A stretch of DNA of 64,000 nucleotides from Letharia columbiana. Its lineage: Eukaryota; Ascomycota; Lecanoromycetes; Lecanorales; Parmeliaceae. The translations under genes were made by a program, and so were the position numbers. Below, in pieces: positions 50,451-62,763 of this stretch (position 1 is its first letter; every line of letters begins with the position of its first letter). Below the pieces are notes generated by a model. That model was given only the letters and a program-made list of their open reading frames with translations, ran no database searches and was not told where the DNA came from. The stretch covers positions 930,001-994,000 of the forward strand of contig NW_023501041.1 of the NCBI RefSeq assembly GCF_014066305.1, read 5' to 3'.

Positions 50451-51362
50451 TTTTAAAGTAATAAAAGAAATTAAAGTTTAAATACGCTATAATTACTTAA
50501 ATAGCTTATAATATTCTTTATTCTCTCGCGAAGGCTATTATATATAAGCGATATTTTTTAATAATTAAAAGATATTATAATACTTAGAAGTATTATTTAT
50601 TAGCGATATTTTATATTTTAATAATAATTCTTTATATAAAGTATTAAGAAAATAAGCTTAAATAGACTAAACTTAATCTTAAAGAAGATTTTAATATATT
50701 AGATTAGATTAAAAGAGCTAATAGTACTTTATATAAAAATTTAATTAATAATTATAATAATTATATTAGTAAAGATAATAAGCTTATAAAAAGTACTTCG
50801 ATAAGTTTAATATTTATAAGTTTATTAAGATATATTATTAATACTCTATAATATATAAAGAGATAATTAATAGATTTATAGTTAGAGAGAGTTAATAATA
50901 ATAGATTTAATCTTAATAAAAAGATTTAAAATAATTTAAAAAGCGAATTTATTTATAAATAGTTAATAAGTTTAATTAGATAAAGATAAATTTAAAGTAC
51001 TTAAAAGAATCGCGATAGAGTAGAATAGAAGAGTAAGCGAAGAGTTTAAGAGAAGAATAAATATAAAGTTTATTAAGCTTATCTAACTCGTTAAAATATA
51101 TATATAAATAAAGATAATTATAGAATTTTATTTTTATAATATTTAAAGATTTAAAATTTAGAATATTCTTTTATATTATAATTTTAAAAAGAAGAATAGA
51201 GACGCTTATAGTTCTAATTATTATTCTAATTATTACTATTAATAAGAAGATAAATAGCTATATTAAATTACTCTTTATATTCCCTCTCTCTTAATAAAGA
51301 AGAATAAATATATTCTATATATCTTAGTCGGATTATTCTATAAATATAGAAATACTATATTA
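50451..51362. other. RIP-mutated filler
   Basis: AT-rich sequence; nothing recognised. Confidence 0.4.
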
Positions 51363-52040
51363 AGAAGTAAGAGGAGAAACTATAATAGATAAATACGGAG
51401 AATACTTACGGAGAACACTACGAAGAATACTACGGAGAATACTACGGAGAATACTACGGAGAAATTAAGCGGCAATAAGATCCTTAGCATTAAGAATACG
51501 ACTTAGCTCTTCAAGATTCCACGTTATATACTCTCCACGGTTTTATATTAAATTATTACTTAGTAAGCGGAGAATATTACTGTAACTTAGCTCGTTATCC
51601 CTACTATATTAAGAAGTAAGAGAAGAAACTATAATAGATAAATGCGGAGAATACTACGGAGAATACTACGGAGAATACTATAAAGAAACCAAGCGGTAAT
51701 AAAGTTATTATCGTTAAGAACACGGCTTAGCTCTCTAAGATCTCACGTTATATTAGTTATTTACTTAGTTAGCTACTTAGCTAGCTACTTAGTCTAATAC
51801 TCTTTTTATAAAAGAAGGAGTAAGAGGAGAAACTATAATAGGTAAATGCGGAGAATACTACGAAGAAATTAAGCGGTAATAAGGCTATTATCATTAAAAA
51901 CACAGCTTAACTCTTTAAGATCCCACGTTATATACTCTCCACGGTTCTATATTAAATTATTACTTAGTAAGCGGAGAATATTACTATAACTTAATCTATT
52001 ATTCTTACTACATTAAGAAGTAAGAGAAGAAATTACAATA
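51363..52040. repeat. Satellite of about 200-250 bp units with 12-bp subrepeats
   Basis: AGTAAGAGRAGAAAYTAYAATA recurs at about 51363, 51612, 51819 and 52018, so there are three units of about 200-250 bp plus a partial one. Each unit contains one to five TACGGAGAATAC subrepeats, a conserved AAGCGGYAATAAG, and CTTAGCTCT...CCACGTTATA. Composition is less AT-rich than the flanks, and CpA/TpG are partly kept. Confidence 0.85.
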
Positions 52041-52549
52041 ACGTTATAAGAGGGAGAATTTACTACGATAATTATAGTTAATTAAGTCTCTATAAAAGAT
52101 ATATCGAATAATATATATTTAAACGAATTAAAATCGTCTAATATCTTACTCTAATAGCTATTTTATTATTCGAAAGATTTTACTACGATAGGAGATAATA
52201 TAAGATTTACACCACTAATTAGCATATTATCTTCATTTCTTTTCGATATTTCGATACTTCTTACTATAAGAATATGGCCTTTCTCTATTTTAATCTTTTA
52301 CACTCGATATACCTTTCTAATTAAACCTTAGCGCGCCTCTCTCTACACATATATATCTATATATTATATAGATTAAATTAATTTTATAGTAGTAGAAGTA
52401 GGTTAAAAACGTATAGTAAGCGATTAGAGTTCGATTTGACTTAGGGCTAGGGCTAAAATTTTATTTAACTTAGAAAAATCCAACTCCATTTAACTTAGAA
52501 AAATGAAAAATCCAACTCTATGAATTTAATTCATAGGCCTTTACTTATT
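52041..52549. other. Mixed-composition segment between satellite and gypsy part
   Basis: Includes a repeated phrase (TTTAACTTAGAAAAATCCAACT, seen twice near 52470-52515) and some normal-composition stretches. No gene. Confidence 0.4.
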
Positions 52550-54950
52550 CTATTATAAAAAGATAAAGATAAAATATTTAAATTTATAATATTTCTTTTT
52601 AAGAAGATATCTTCTATAAAGTATAACTACGATATCTATAATAAGAAACTTATAACTATAATACGAGTCTTCGAGAAATAATATTTTAAGCTAACTAGTA
52701 CTTTTATCGAGGATCTTATTAAAGTTATTTTAGATTATAAGAATTTATAATACTTTATATTATCTAAATAACTTAACTTTCGCTAAGTAAGATAAACGAA
52801 GTTTCTATTTAAATTTAACTTTCGTATTATCTATCGTTTAGAGAAATAAAGTATTAAATTTAATAGTCTTACTCGACGAGTAAAAGATTTATTTAAAAAT
52901 AAGAATAACGATTATACTCGTTATCGATATTATATAATTCTTAAAGATAATAATCTTAACGAAGATATTAAGAATACTATATATCTAGCTACTATACTTC
53001 TAGATAATATAAAAGAAAGTATTATCTCTCTAGTTATAATATTATATAAACTTAGCGAATAAGATAATATTAATAATAAGGAGTCTAATAAAGAATTATT
53101 ATTAAGGGCCTCGATAGAGACTTCTTAAGAGAAGTCTTTAGAAGAATCGAGAGAAGTCTTTACTACTAATACTTTTAAGTTATTATATTAAATAAAGAAT
53201 ATTTATAATTACGACGATATCGCTTAGAGAATTATTTAATTAAAGATATTTAAATAGAGGAAGCTATTACTTAAAATAATTAAGAATAATCTTAAGTTAA
53301 AACTAGATAATTACTACTTTCACGATAGATTATTATATATTAATAATAGATTATATATATCGAACGTTCTCGAATTACGAATTAAGATTATTAGAGGTAT
53401 TTATAACTCTTTACTCGAAGGCTACGCTAATAGATTATTAATTTATAATAGAGTAAGTAGACTTTACTATTAGCTAAGAATAACGAATTCCGTTATTCGC
53501 TATATTAAGAGCTATTATATCTATAAAAGATCTAAGACTTATAGAGAGGGTAAGTAAGGTTTACTTAAACCTCTTTCTATTCTCGAACGGTATTAATAAG
53601 ATATTTCTATTAACTTTATTATACTATTATCTATTTATCTTAGATATAAGTATTCTTATTAATATATTATAATAGTTATAGATAGACTTAGTAAGAAGAA
53701 GAAATTCGTTCTCTTAGACTTTCTAAAAGTAAAGATAGTAGTTTAGATCTTCATCGAATTCATATAGCGAGAGGAAGAATATCTATTTATTATTATCTTC
53801 GATCGAGGTATTTAATTTATAATATATTTCTAAAGAAGACTATACGAAAGGATTAGGATTAAATCTAAACTCTCTACTACGTTTTATCTTAAAATTAATA
53901 AATAAATAAAGAACGCTAACGCTACTCTAAAGTAATATCTTAGAGCTTATATTAACTATAATTAAGATAATTAAATAGATCTATTATTAATAGTAGAGTT
54001 TAAAGCTAACTTCGATAAGAACACCTTATTAGATATATTATTATTCCTTCTTATTAAAGAATATATTCCTCGCTTAAGAATAAAACCCTCGATTTTTTAG
54101 AATTAATTCGCTAATTAAAGAGCGAAAAGAGATATTAAGTTAACTAATAGATTTATCGAAAAGATCGATATTATAAGAAATTATCTAAGAAGTTAGCTCG
54201 AATAGTTATAAGCTTTATAGAAAGAATAAGTTAATCGTTACCGGCTTTCGATATTAGAATTTAAAGTCGAAGATATAATTATACTTAATAGAAGAAATAT
54301 TAAAACTATACGCCCTAGTAAATTACTAAATTATAAAAATTTCGAATCGTTTAAAATTACTAAAGCTTTAAACAATTTCGCTTACGAGTTAGAACTCTCT
54401 ACTTCTATAAATAATATTCATTCTATCTTTTATTTATAGCTATTATATCTCGATAATAGTAATCTACTATTAGAATAAATCGAGTCTCCGCTACTATCTA
54501 TCGATATTAATAAAGAAGATAAAATCTACGATATTAAAGAAATAGTTTAATTTAAGCTAAATAAATAAAAGAATAATCCCTTAACTAATAAGAGGGGATA
54601 TCTTATATATAAAATTAGATATAGAGACCTCGAGATTAAGAAAAACTTATTCTAGTAATTATTTATAAATATAGTAGAATATTCGAATCTAGTAGTAGAC
54701 TTTTATTATTATTACTCTAAGGTCGTTAGCCCTTATTTATTATTTAAAAGACCTTTAGAATAATCTTTATTATTAGCGCTACTAATCTATAATAGCTATA
54801 TCGATTTATGAGAAAATCTCGATATCGTAATGGAATATTAAGTTAATATATCTAAGGATGTTACTTTGTATACGCCTAGGTATGTTTTCTATGAGATCGG
54901 TGTCTATTATGTAGTAGTCGTCGCCGAAGCTCTAAATTGAAGGGGGGTAA
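52550..54950 (+). mobile_element. Ty3/gypsy retrotransposon, RNase H, integrase and chromodomain part (RIP-inactivated)
   Basis: Plus strand. RNase H starts at about 52558 (KYNYDIYNKKLITIIRVFEK). The tether FNFRIIYRLEK is followed by SLTRRVKDLFKNKNNDYTRY. The integrase zinc region YIKSYYIYKRSKTYREGK has its cysteines changed to tyrosine. The integrase core includes VIDRLSKKKKFVLLDFLKV, FDRGI and NANATLK-YLRAYINYN. A C-terminal PSKLLNYKNFESFKITKALN and then IKYRGYE-like sequence (YKIRYRDLEI) correspond to the GPF/Y module and chromodomain. A purine tract at 54939-54947 (GAAGGGGGG) directly precedes the LTR. No reverse transcriptase segment was found between this and the left half. Confidence 0.85.
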
Positions 54951-55115
54951 TGTCACGGTTCCAATGACCTTACGACCTTACTTACTTGTGTTATGGCCCA
55001 ATTAGGCTTAGCGTGCCAAGGCCTTTCGGCCTTTCTACCTTACTGTGAAGCCCACACTTGTAATAATCCTATATAGATAGTATTCTCTTCATACTACAAT
55101 ACAGAGTTACCACAC
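54951..55115 (+). repeat. 3' LTR of the gypsy element (end approximate)
   Basis: Begins TGTCACGGTT immediately after the purine tract, as gypsy LTRs do. It contains a TATA-like TATATAG and ends somewhere near ACAGAGTTACCACACACA. Base composition is normal, unlike the internal region. The right end was placed by eye and may be off by tens of bases. Confidence 0.5.
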
Positions 55116-55628
55116 ACACCATTGAGTCCCTGACAGCAGGTTTGCGCGTCATGCAGCAGACATTTACCCAGCATGGTAATGAATTCCTGACAGCGTGGGT
55201 GCTCTCGGCGGTTATGGTCAGCGATCAATTGGCGTAGGATCATGAAGATCGCAGACGAACCTCTTCGCCTGGGCACTCCACTCGAAGTTGACACTCCAGC
55301 GCTGCTGCGAATGCCAAGAAGCAAGATGACGCAGAATCGACGAGATCTCGAATTTGGATGCCCTCTCGGCACGATCTTGAGTGTTGTGGGAACAAGCTAG
55401 GAAACTGGGGAGTTCTCTGACACAAAAAGGTAGAAAAGAAGATCAGTAGGGGTTCAAGTTCCGAAGATTTGTGATGAAAAGTATCTCAATTGAATTGACG
55501 AGCCTTCAAGTCTAACCTTAGGAAAATTCATGAGCGCCATCACCAAATTCCGCGAATGCCACCCAGTTTTAACGCCATCTCTTTTGCCACCATAAAAAAG
55601 CGCTCCCTTTCCACGTATAAGCCTGTCA
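55116..55628. other. Unique-sequence flank
   Basis: Normal composition with short frames only; the 3' flank of the minus-strand gene that follows. Confidence 0.4.
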
Positions 55629-56782
55629 TCAGTAACCCTCGCTGACCTGACTACCCACCTCAGTCCAGCTCCCCGGCGTACTGACCAGGGCTTCGTCATC
55701 GCTCATGACATCCATATCCTCGCTCCCGACTTGACTAGCATGCTCACCGGTACCTGCATGTGACCCACCAGTGTGGTTCTCCATTTTCTCTTCGATACTG
55801 CCAGCTGCTTCGGATTGAGGTGGTGAGTAGAAAGCCGGTGCACTGCTCTGGGCCCATTCATTGACAGACCAAAAATTTGAACGTGTTGGCTGGGGCTCAT
55901 TACTGAGCTCAGCTAGATCTGCAGCAGCTGAGGAGGCGGACGTGGTGGGTGTGAGGTCCAGTAGCTGTTCAGAGGGATGGTTGGAGACTTCGTCGGTGTC
56001 GATAAGGAGGCGTTGGGGTTGGTACGCTGCTGGTTTCGGAGGGACTGGAGGAGAGGCCGAAGAATCACGGAGAGTAGGTGGGGAAGCAGATGAGGCGGGA
56101 TGAGTAGGTGTGCTGGAGCCTGAGATAGTATCTGGCTCTTGCTCTTGAGGTAAAGGAGGTGCATCCATTATTGGCACACCCATCTCATCGGCGAAAGGGT
56201 CCGCATATGCAGAGCCCAGAGCTGCGGCCCTGGATTCTATATGTCTGAGGCGTAGGCCTAGTTCCTCTGGTTGGGCCTCGGCAGCCGATGAAGTCGCCGT
56301 CGTTTCCTCGACTTTGAGAGCGCCATCCCTGTCAACCAGGTCATCGAAGCTCCTTGCCTTCCCCCTGGCTGCTTGCTTTGATCTCCGTCGCTCTTCTATC
56401 ATTCTGCCCCTCTCTAAAATCTCATGCCTGGCTCTACGCCTTCGTTCAACCGCTTCTGGGTCCTCATCCTCGCGAGTTGAAGCATCTGGTGATGTGTTTC
56501 GGGATTCCGATTGTGGTGCTACTTCGTCGCCTAGGCTGTATAGGGCTATTGCAGCCTTACGTCGTGATTCGTCGATCCACTGCCGTACTTGGGGGTTTTC
56601 GTAGATAGCGAGACCGGCAGCGCAGATGAGGGAGATGGTGAGAATCAGGCCTGGAGACTGTAAGCTTGCTGTGAATGGTATCGTCGAGACAGAGGCGTGT
56701 GATTTGGTCTCTCATCTGAGACTAGTGCAGGCATTCAAGTTTCATGAGGGTGTGACTGACCTTTGGCCAATGGCGCCGGCAT
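55629..56782 (-). CDS. Hypothetical protein with N-terminal membrane anchor, in an island between RIP blocks
   Basis: Exons (minus) 56782..56761 and 56650..55629, with a 110-bp phase-1 intron, give 347 aa. The junction yields MPAPLAK-GLILTISLICAAGLAIY, a single hydrophobic segment (residues 8-24) acting as signal anchor. ENPQVRQWIDESRRKAAIAL follows, then a charged Arg/Glu helix (AVERRRRARHEILERGRMIE). The rest is Ser/Pro/Glu-rich and disordered, with SPPVPPKP and an acidic end (SEDMDVMSDDEALVSTPGSW). The N-terminal block looks like a conserved but uncharacterised Pezizomycotina protein, perhaps mitochondrial or ER anchored. The reading frame and splice sites are intact and codon use is normal, although AT-rich blocks lie on both sides. 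Confidence 0.8.
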
Positions 56783-57289
56783 GGTGAGAGAGACTTTAGG
56801 TGTCGTGTATAAAATCTTGTTTATGTAAGGTAAATTGGAAATATGGCAGGCTCAGGAGAGAGTGGTAAGTGGTAGAGTGGTAGAGGTATTGCAGAGCAAA
56901 TCGGCGGTGCCTGGAAAAGAGGCCGTCTCGTCGTCATACCGAAAGACCGAGTACTCATTCATGAGCATGCTCAAGCTACTGATTGATTGATTGATTACAT
57001 CATACTACCCTAAAGTCTTACCCTAGTGGCCGACTATGCGAGTTACGTAATCTATCTGATCCTTTCGGCCAATCATATGATCTCAAATAAATGAGGCTAT
57101 ACAAGTCACCGTCATGGTTCTGCGTTTTGGGTACTTGATCCTTGGGAAAGGGGTGCACCCTACATCGCTGGGGCCCTCCCGTCTTGATCGTGTCCTTCTT
57201 TTTGACCGCCTACTCTAGTGAATCCTTATTGTTGATCCTCATCAAAGGCTTGATATTACCCAATAAGTCTAGTACTCCTTATAAAGTCC
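56783..57289. promoter_or_regulatory. Upstream region of the island gene, merging into the second AT-rich block
   Basis: Normal composition up to about 57290, with repeated GATTGATT at 56980-56992. No gene. Presumed to hold the promoter of the minus-strand gene. Confidence 0.4.
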
Positions 57290-60200
57290 GCCGCTATAGA
57301 GACGTAGCGTAACTTTATTAGTATATTTTTGTAAGTAATAACCCTCTCTTTCACCTTCCTTCTTTCTTTAGCTTACTATATTCCTCGCTTCTTACTAAAT
57401 AGTCTATATTTATAAAGGATATGCTAAGTCATCTACTTCGCTCCACACTTATATTCTTTATCCTCTATATTCGATATCTATCGATTATAAAGAAAGGCCT
57501 TAAGACCTATTTTCTCGGTTCTTATTTACATTATTAGCGACGTCTTAGCGCGCTTGACTCTCGAATATAGAAGTTATATTTATTTCGACGGTGTTAATTA
57601 GATTCTTCTAAGAATATCGTCTCGCTTCTTATTGACTTATTTAATAGTCTATTATTCTATCGCGTAGTTCTTAATAGCTGTCTTAATTGTTGATATTATT
57701 CTTATCTATATAATTAATAATTAAATTATTTTATTAATATTTATCTCTACTCTTTTATTATAAATTACTCGCTCTCGCTAATTAATAGTCTTCTTCGCCT
57801 CTCTATCCGCCTATTTATTATTGTTAATATTAATATATATCGAGATCTAGTATAATTCTATTACTATCTCGAGATACCTTAGCGAATTAATAATCTATAT
57901 TATCTATATTATATAGATCTATTTTAAATACTTACTTAAGTCTTCGATAGCCTAAATCGATACTTAATTGTTTATATTTACTATAACTTTGCTAAGTTGT
58001 AATTTTATTTAATATATAGCTACTATAGTTAGAGCTTAGAGAATATCATATAGCTTCGCCGAGTATATTATATACTAGTCGCTTAAGCCTAAATAGATAT
58101 TAAAAATAAAATCAATATCTAATAATATAGTTAATGCTCCCACCTTTTTATTAATCCCGCTACTATCTATATATATTATTATATATTTCTTATTAATCGA
58201 TTTTTTAACCAGTTCTTTAGCGGCTTTCTTAATTTTATGAATTATCGTTTTAGAAGACTCTTAGTTGAAAGCGGCGCTAAAAGAGCGTAGTTTCTTAATC
58301 TTATTAATATCGTTGTATTATTCTTCGAATCTATTAATATATCGCTTTAGTGAACTTAATTTCCTATTCTTTTTAGATTTTTTTTAAACTTCTATCGCTC
58401 GAAATATGACTTAATAATCTCATTATATATTAAACTAGTAGTAATTTATAAGATAGCTTTTAAGATAATCTTATTTAGCTATTATTTAACTGATAGAAGA
58501 TACGCTTCTATATTAAGTGCTGAAATAAATATAATCTTAAATGCTTTAGTTATCTTCCTCTCTATCTGAGATTAAATTCTTTATAGCGATAAGAGATAAG
58601 TTTTATTATAGCCGATAATGTTTTCGGGCTAATATTATACTAAGTAGTAGTATGTTATTTATAAGATAATTACCGCCTAATAGAGCTGTCTTATACTCTT
58701 ATAGTTGTCACCCTATATCGATTTAGTAATTCTCGCTAGTATATCGATGCTTTTAATAGCTTTAGACCGAATCTTCTTATTATGATAGCTTTATAGAAGT
58801 TTAGAGTCGATTTCGACTTCTAGATAGCGAATAAAGCGTCTCATCTTAATATATTACCTCTCATTAAATTGTAGAGAATAGTTTAAGCTAAATCTCTATT
58901 TTCTATTAAGGTGTAATAGTTGATATTTACTGGGATCGAATTTTAATTCATATTATAACGCTTACTTTATATAAACTTCGTCGTGGATTTTACGAAGTAT
59001 ATTATAGTTTTCCTCGGTGGAGTCTCTTACTATTAGAAGACCTATATCGTCTACAAAGCCGATGGCTATCGTTTCTAAATCGACGCGATTATTATATTTA
59101 TTAATAAGATCTAAATTATAGAAGAGGTAAAGTATGGGTGATAGCGGTGATTCTTAAGAAATTTCGGTTGCTATAAGAGTCTTTAATATAGAGTATTCGC
59201 TTATTTTTAGTATTATTATTCTATTAGATAAGAACGATTCTACCTAGTTAACTACTCTTATATCGATTTTTCGCTTTCGAAGATTATAAAGTAATCGAGG
59301 ATAAGAGACTTTATTATATATATCTAAAACGTCTAATAATAATATCGTAGTTACTTTATCAGAGTTTTAAGTCTAATATATCCTTTCTAGAAGATAGTAA
59401 ATATCGTATTTATATGATCGTAATCTACGGCCTCTCATATATATAGCCGATAGAAGTCTATATATCTTCATAAGATATACTATTCTCCTAGCAAGAATAA
59501 ACTTTATTACCTTTCTTATAATATTAAGTAAAGCTATTAATTAATATCCTTTAGAAATCGAGTAATTCTTATCTAACTTCAAAAGGATAATTATTATTAA
59601 TATCTTAAAGTGCTCTAGATAGTAGTCGTTTATTATATATATATTAAATATTCTATATAGATAAAAAAGTAACGACTTTAGGATCTCCTTAAGAATTAGA
59701 TTAAGGATCGCGTCTCCCCTTAAAGCTCTCTTTAACGATATCTACGTTATAGCCTTTCTTATCTTATTTACGATGATCGTGTTTATCAGATAGGCTTATG
59801 GATATACTATATCGACGCTAATATTATCTAACTCCGCCTATACTAATAATAAGAAGAATATTCTTATAAAAAGATCTGCCTTCGAGTCTAGTTTGTTATA
59901 TTTTTATTTATCTTTATTAAATAGTAAAGGGAGACACACCTATATTGTAAGTTATTTTCTGGCCTACTTAATCTTTTTTCATATTATTTATAACGACTTA
60001 TACGCCTCTACCATAAACTCTCTGAATACCTTTCTAATAATTCTCTTAATTAAGTTATTTTTGAAGTTCTTAGCGACTTTATACTTATCCCATACTTCCT
60101 CTAAAAGCGTTATTCTTTATCTTCTTTTTAGCGATTTATAATGTCTTTATACTTTCTTATATTCTAGCGTAAATCTCGGTCTAGATCGTGGTAATAATCT

Positions 60201-62405
60201 GATAACCGAAGTAGACTTCTCTATAGCCGCTTAAATAGAGTTAATAATAGCTGCTACTTAATGATTAATACTATTATTAATAATATTTCCACTATTCTCT
60301 AAGGGATTAGCTAGATACTCTTTCGATATTATAGCTTTAGCGAGTATCTCTCTTAGGACCTCGACATTTAGTTTATTAAAGTTTCGGCGTATTGTTAATG
60401 CTAACTCTATTACGGCTAGCTTAAGCTTTATGAGAATTAAAAAGTAATTAGATTCGCTTTCGAAATTACTTTCGATATTGTAGTTAATGATATTTACTAT
60501 TAGTGCTAGAGTAACGAATAGTAGATCTATTATTATTTGATAGTTTTCTTTATATATTATCGTTTCTACTAACAATACTTATTTTATAACGAATTCTTTC
60601 GCTATGAGTATTAGTTCTTCTACTCTCTCATCGATATAAGTATTCGATCTTTCTTATATCGTGTAATAAAGGTTAAAGTCGTCTAGCATAATCTGTTCGT
60701 TATCTTTAAACTTTATAAGCGTCTTATATAGTTCGTTAAGTTCGTCTATTTATTAGTCGCCGAGGTTGTAGATATTATATATACGTATAATTCTATTATT
60801 TTCGAACTTGATATTAAGAGTGTAGAGGTTCGATAAGTAATATAATAAGTATTATTGCTTTAATGATATTCTCTTATTAATATAGAAGTATACTCGTATA
60901 TTATTATAATAGGGGTAGATTAAATTAAATCTATTCTTTAGAAGATAATATGATATATTTATGTTAATGTTTCTCTAGGGCTTCTAAATTGCTACTATAT
61001 CGATGTTATAGATCTTTTTATTATCGAAGAGTTCTATTATAACCATTTTAGATTTTTTTATATTATATTATAGTATTAATAGTTGACTGAGGTATACTAT
61101 CATTTCTCGATGTTATTGTTAATATTACTTACTCGCTCCGCCTAGTTTATAGAGTTTATATCCCCTTTCTAAGTATTCTTCTTTTCTTAATCGTCGATAG
61201 ATTAGATATATCTCTTTTTATTCTCATTAATGGAGACCGTAATTCTCTTATTACCACTCTTTTGATTTAGAGGTTATCTATCGTCCTCGAAATTATTAAT
61301 TTCCCTTACCGCTATATCGTTCTTATATTATTTAACTTCGTCTATTACTTTAAAGGGCGATTTATTTCTAGGCGAGGCCCTTGTTAGTAATATGAAAGTA
61401 TATCTTCTTTTACTCGGCTAAAGATTTGATGTAGTAGTTCTTTCGAGGTTCGGCCCTCTAATTCCTCCCCTACTAATTATTCTATCTCTGCCTACTGGCC
61501 TATCGTATGTGAATGCTAGCCTTAGGAAAAATTCCTCATTTCGCCTATAATTAAACGTATTTTAAAAGTAATTGCTTAATTGATTACTTGTTTGATAGCT
61601 AGTCGATACTTCCTTCGTTGTTATAAATCGTGAAGGAATTTATTATCTCGCCATTCTTATTCTCGCTATCTCCCTCTTCTTTACTATATATACCTTATTT
61701 TAAGCCTTATATAATCCCTTGTAAACCGGGCATTTGCGAGTGTCGGCCGTATATTCTTTATAATGATGCTTCTCTAAGTATTTCCTGTATACTAAGTAAT
61801 TCTTTTTAGGGTATGCAGTCGATAAATGACTATATTTCCAGTATATGAAGTATTGCTTCGATTTATACTACTTGTTATAGATGTAATAACTATATAATTT
61901 CGAATCGATAACTAGATCTTCTTTTAGTACTCTATTTTCTTTCTCTAAGGATGCTAATTTGATAATTAATGAACTCTTATTATAACTCTCTTTATTCGCG
62001 CCAAACTAGTCTAGCTATACTATATTAAGGCTTAGCGTATTAATATTCTCATTTTAAATCCTTTTGATTGCCGTAGCCATATCTTTAATATCGAATATAT
62101 TAATTCTTACTCTATAAAGTAAAAGGCTATACATTTTAATAATTACTCTCGCGCTACCACTTATCTTTAAAGTCTAATCCTTACTTTTTCTCAGTCTATT
62201 CGCCTTCTTCTTATTTGTAACTATGATATATATATCGCTACTCGCTAGCCTCCTGGCCGTTTTAATAGGTTTCCTTATAGTATTCGTACTCTTTATATAT
62301 TTATTGACTATCATGGTTATCTCGCTCGATGTCTTCTCCTTTAGTACTTTACTTACTATCTCGTCTTGTAACTTTATAATGATCTCGTTTAGCTTATTAT
62401 ATGAT
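57290..62405 (-). mobile_element. Tad-like LINE retrotransposon (RIP-inactivated)
   Basis: Minus strand, running from about 62400 to 57800. ORF1: LASSDIYIIVTNKKKANRLR at about 62270 and zinc knuckles at about 61880-61700 (KYSHLSTAYPKKNYLVY, RKCPVYKGLYKA), with cysteines turned to tyrosine. ORF2: endonuclease motif IDIVAIxKPxRN at about 61000-60960, where the family has AIQEPWRN; the next endonuclease part (ESNYFLILIKLKL, family SDHLPI) lies in the open frame 60575-60258. Reverse transcriptase: SPLSPILYLFYNLDL then AIGFVDDIGLLIV at about 59150-59035 (YxDD-type active site). RNase H-like IYIDSSGINKKVGA at about 58190. Some TpG/CpA persists, so RIP is lighter than in the first block. Confidence 0.87.
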
Positions 62406-62550
62406 ACTTAATTTTTTTTCAATATTAAAAATAATATAAAAAAAATTTTTTTATTATTTAAAAAAAAAATAAAAAAAATAAAAAAAAAAACTAGTAGGTG
62501 GTTGTTGTTTTTTTTTTTTTTTTATAAAATAATTATTTAATATATATAAA

Positions 62551-62589
<39 letters not shown>

Positions 62590-62725
62590 AAAAAAAATTT
62601 ATTTTTTTTTTTTAAAATAAAAATATTTTTAATTTTTATTTTTCCTTTTTTCTTTTTTTAAAACCCCCCCCCCCCAAAAAAGTATATTTATTTTTTTATT
62701 ATTTTTTTTTTTCTTTTTTTTTTTA

Positions 62726-62763
<38 letters not shown>

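Larger units (their letters stand above)
36845..54950. repeat. RIP-mutated AT-rich transposon nest (18 kb)
   Basis: An abrupt change to strongly AT-rich sequence in which CpA and TpG are nearly absent, TpA dominates, and CpG is still frequent (many TCGCG and GCGAT strings). This is the mark of repeat-induced point mutation. No frame longer than about 60 codons survives. Within it are a split Ty3/gypsy element, a 2.1-kb duplicated unit, minisatellites and a hAT relic, listed separately. The right edge coincides with a polypurine tract and LTR. Confidence 0.93.

Noticed and set aside
59893..60141. 82-codon hydrophobic plus-strand frame in the second AT-rich block
   Set aside because: AT-rich codons give Leu/Ile/Phe/Tyr by chance; the minus strand carries the LINE at this position.
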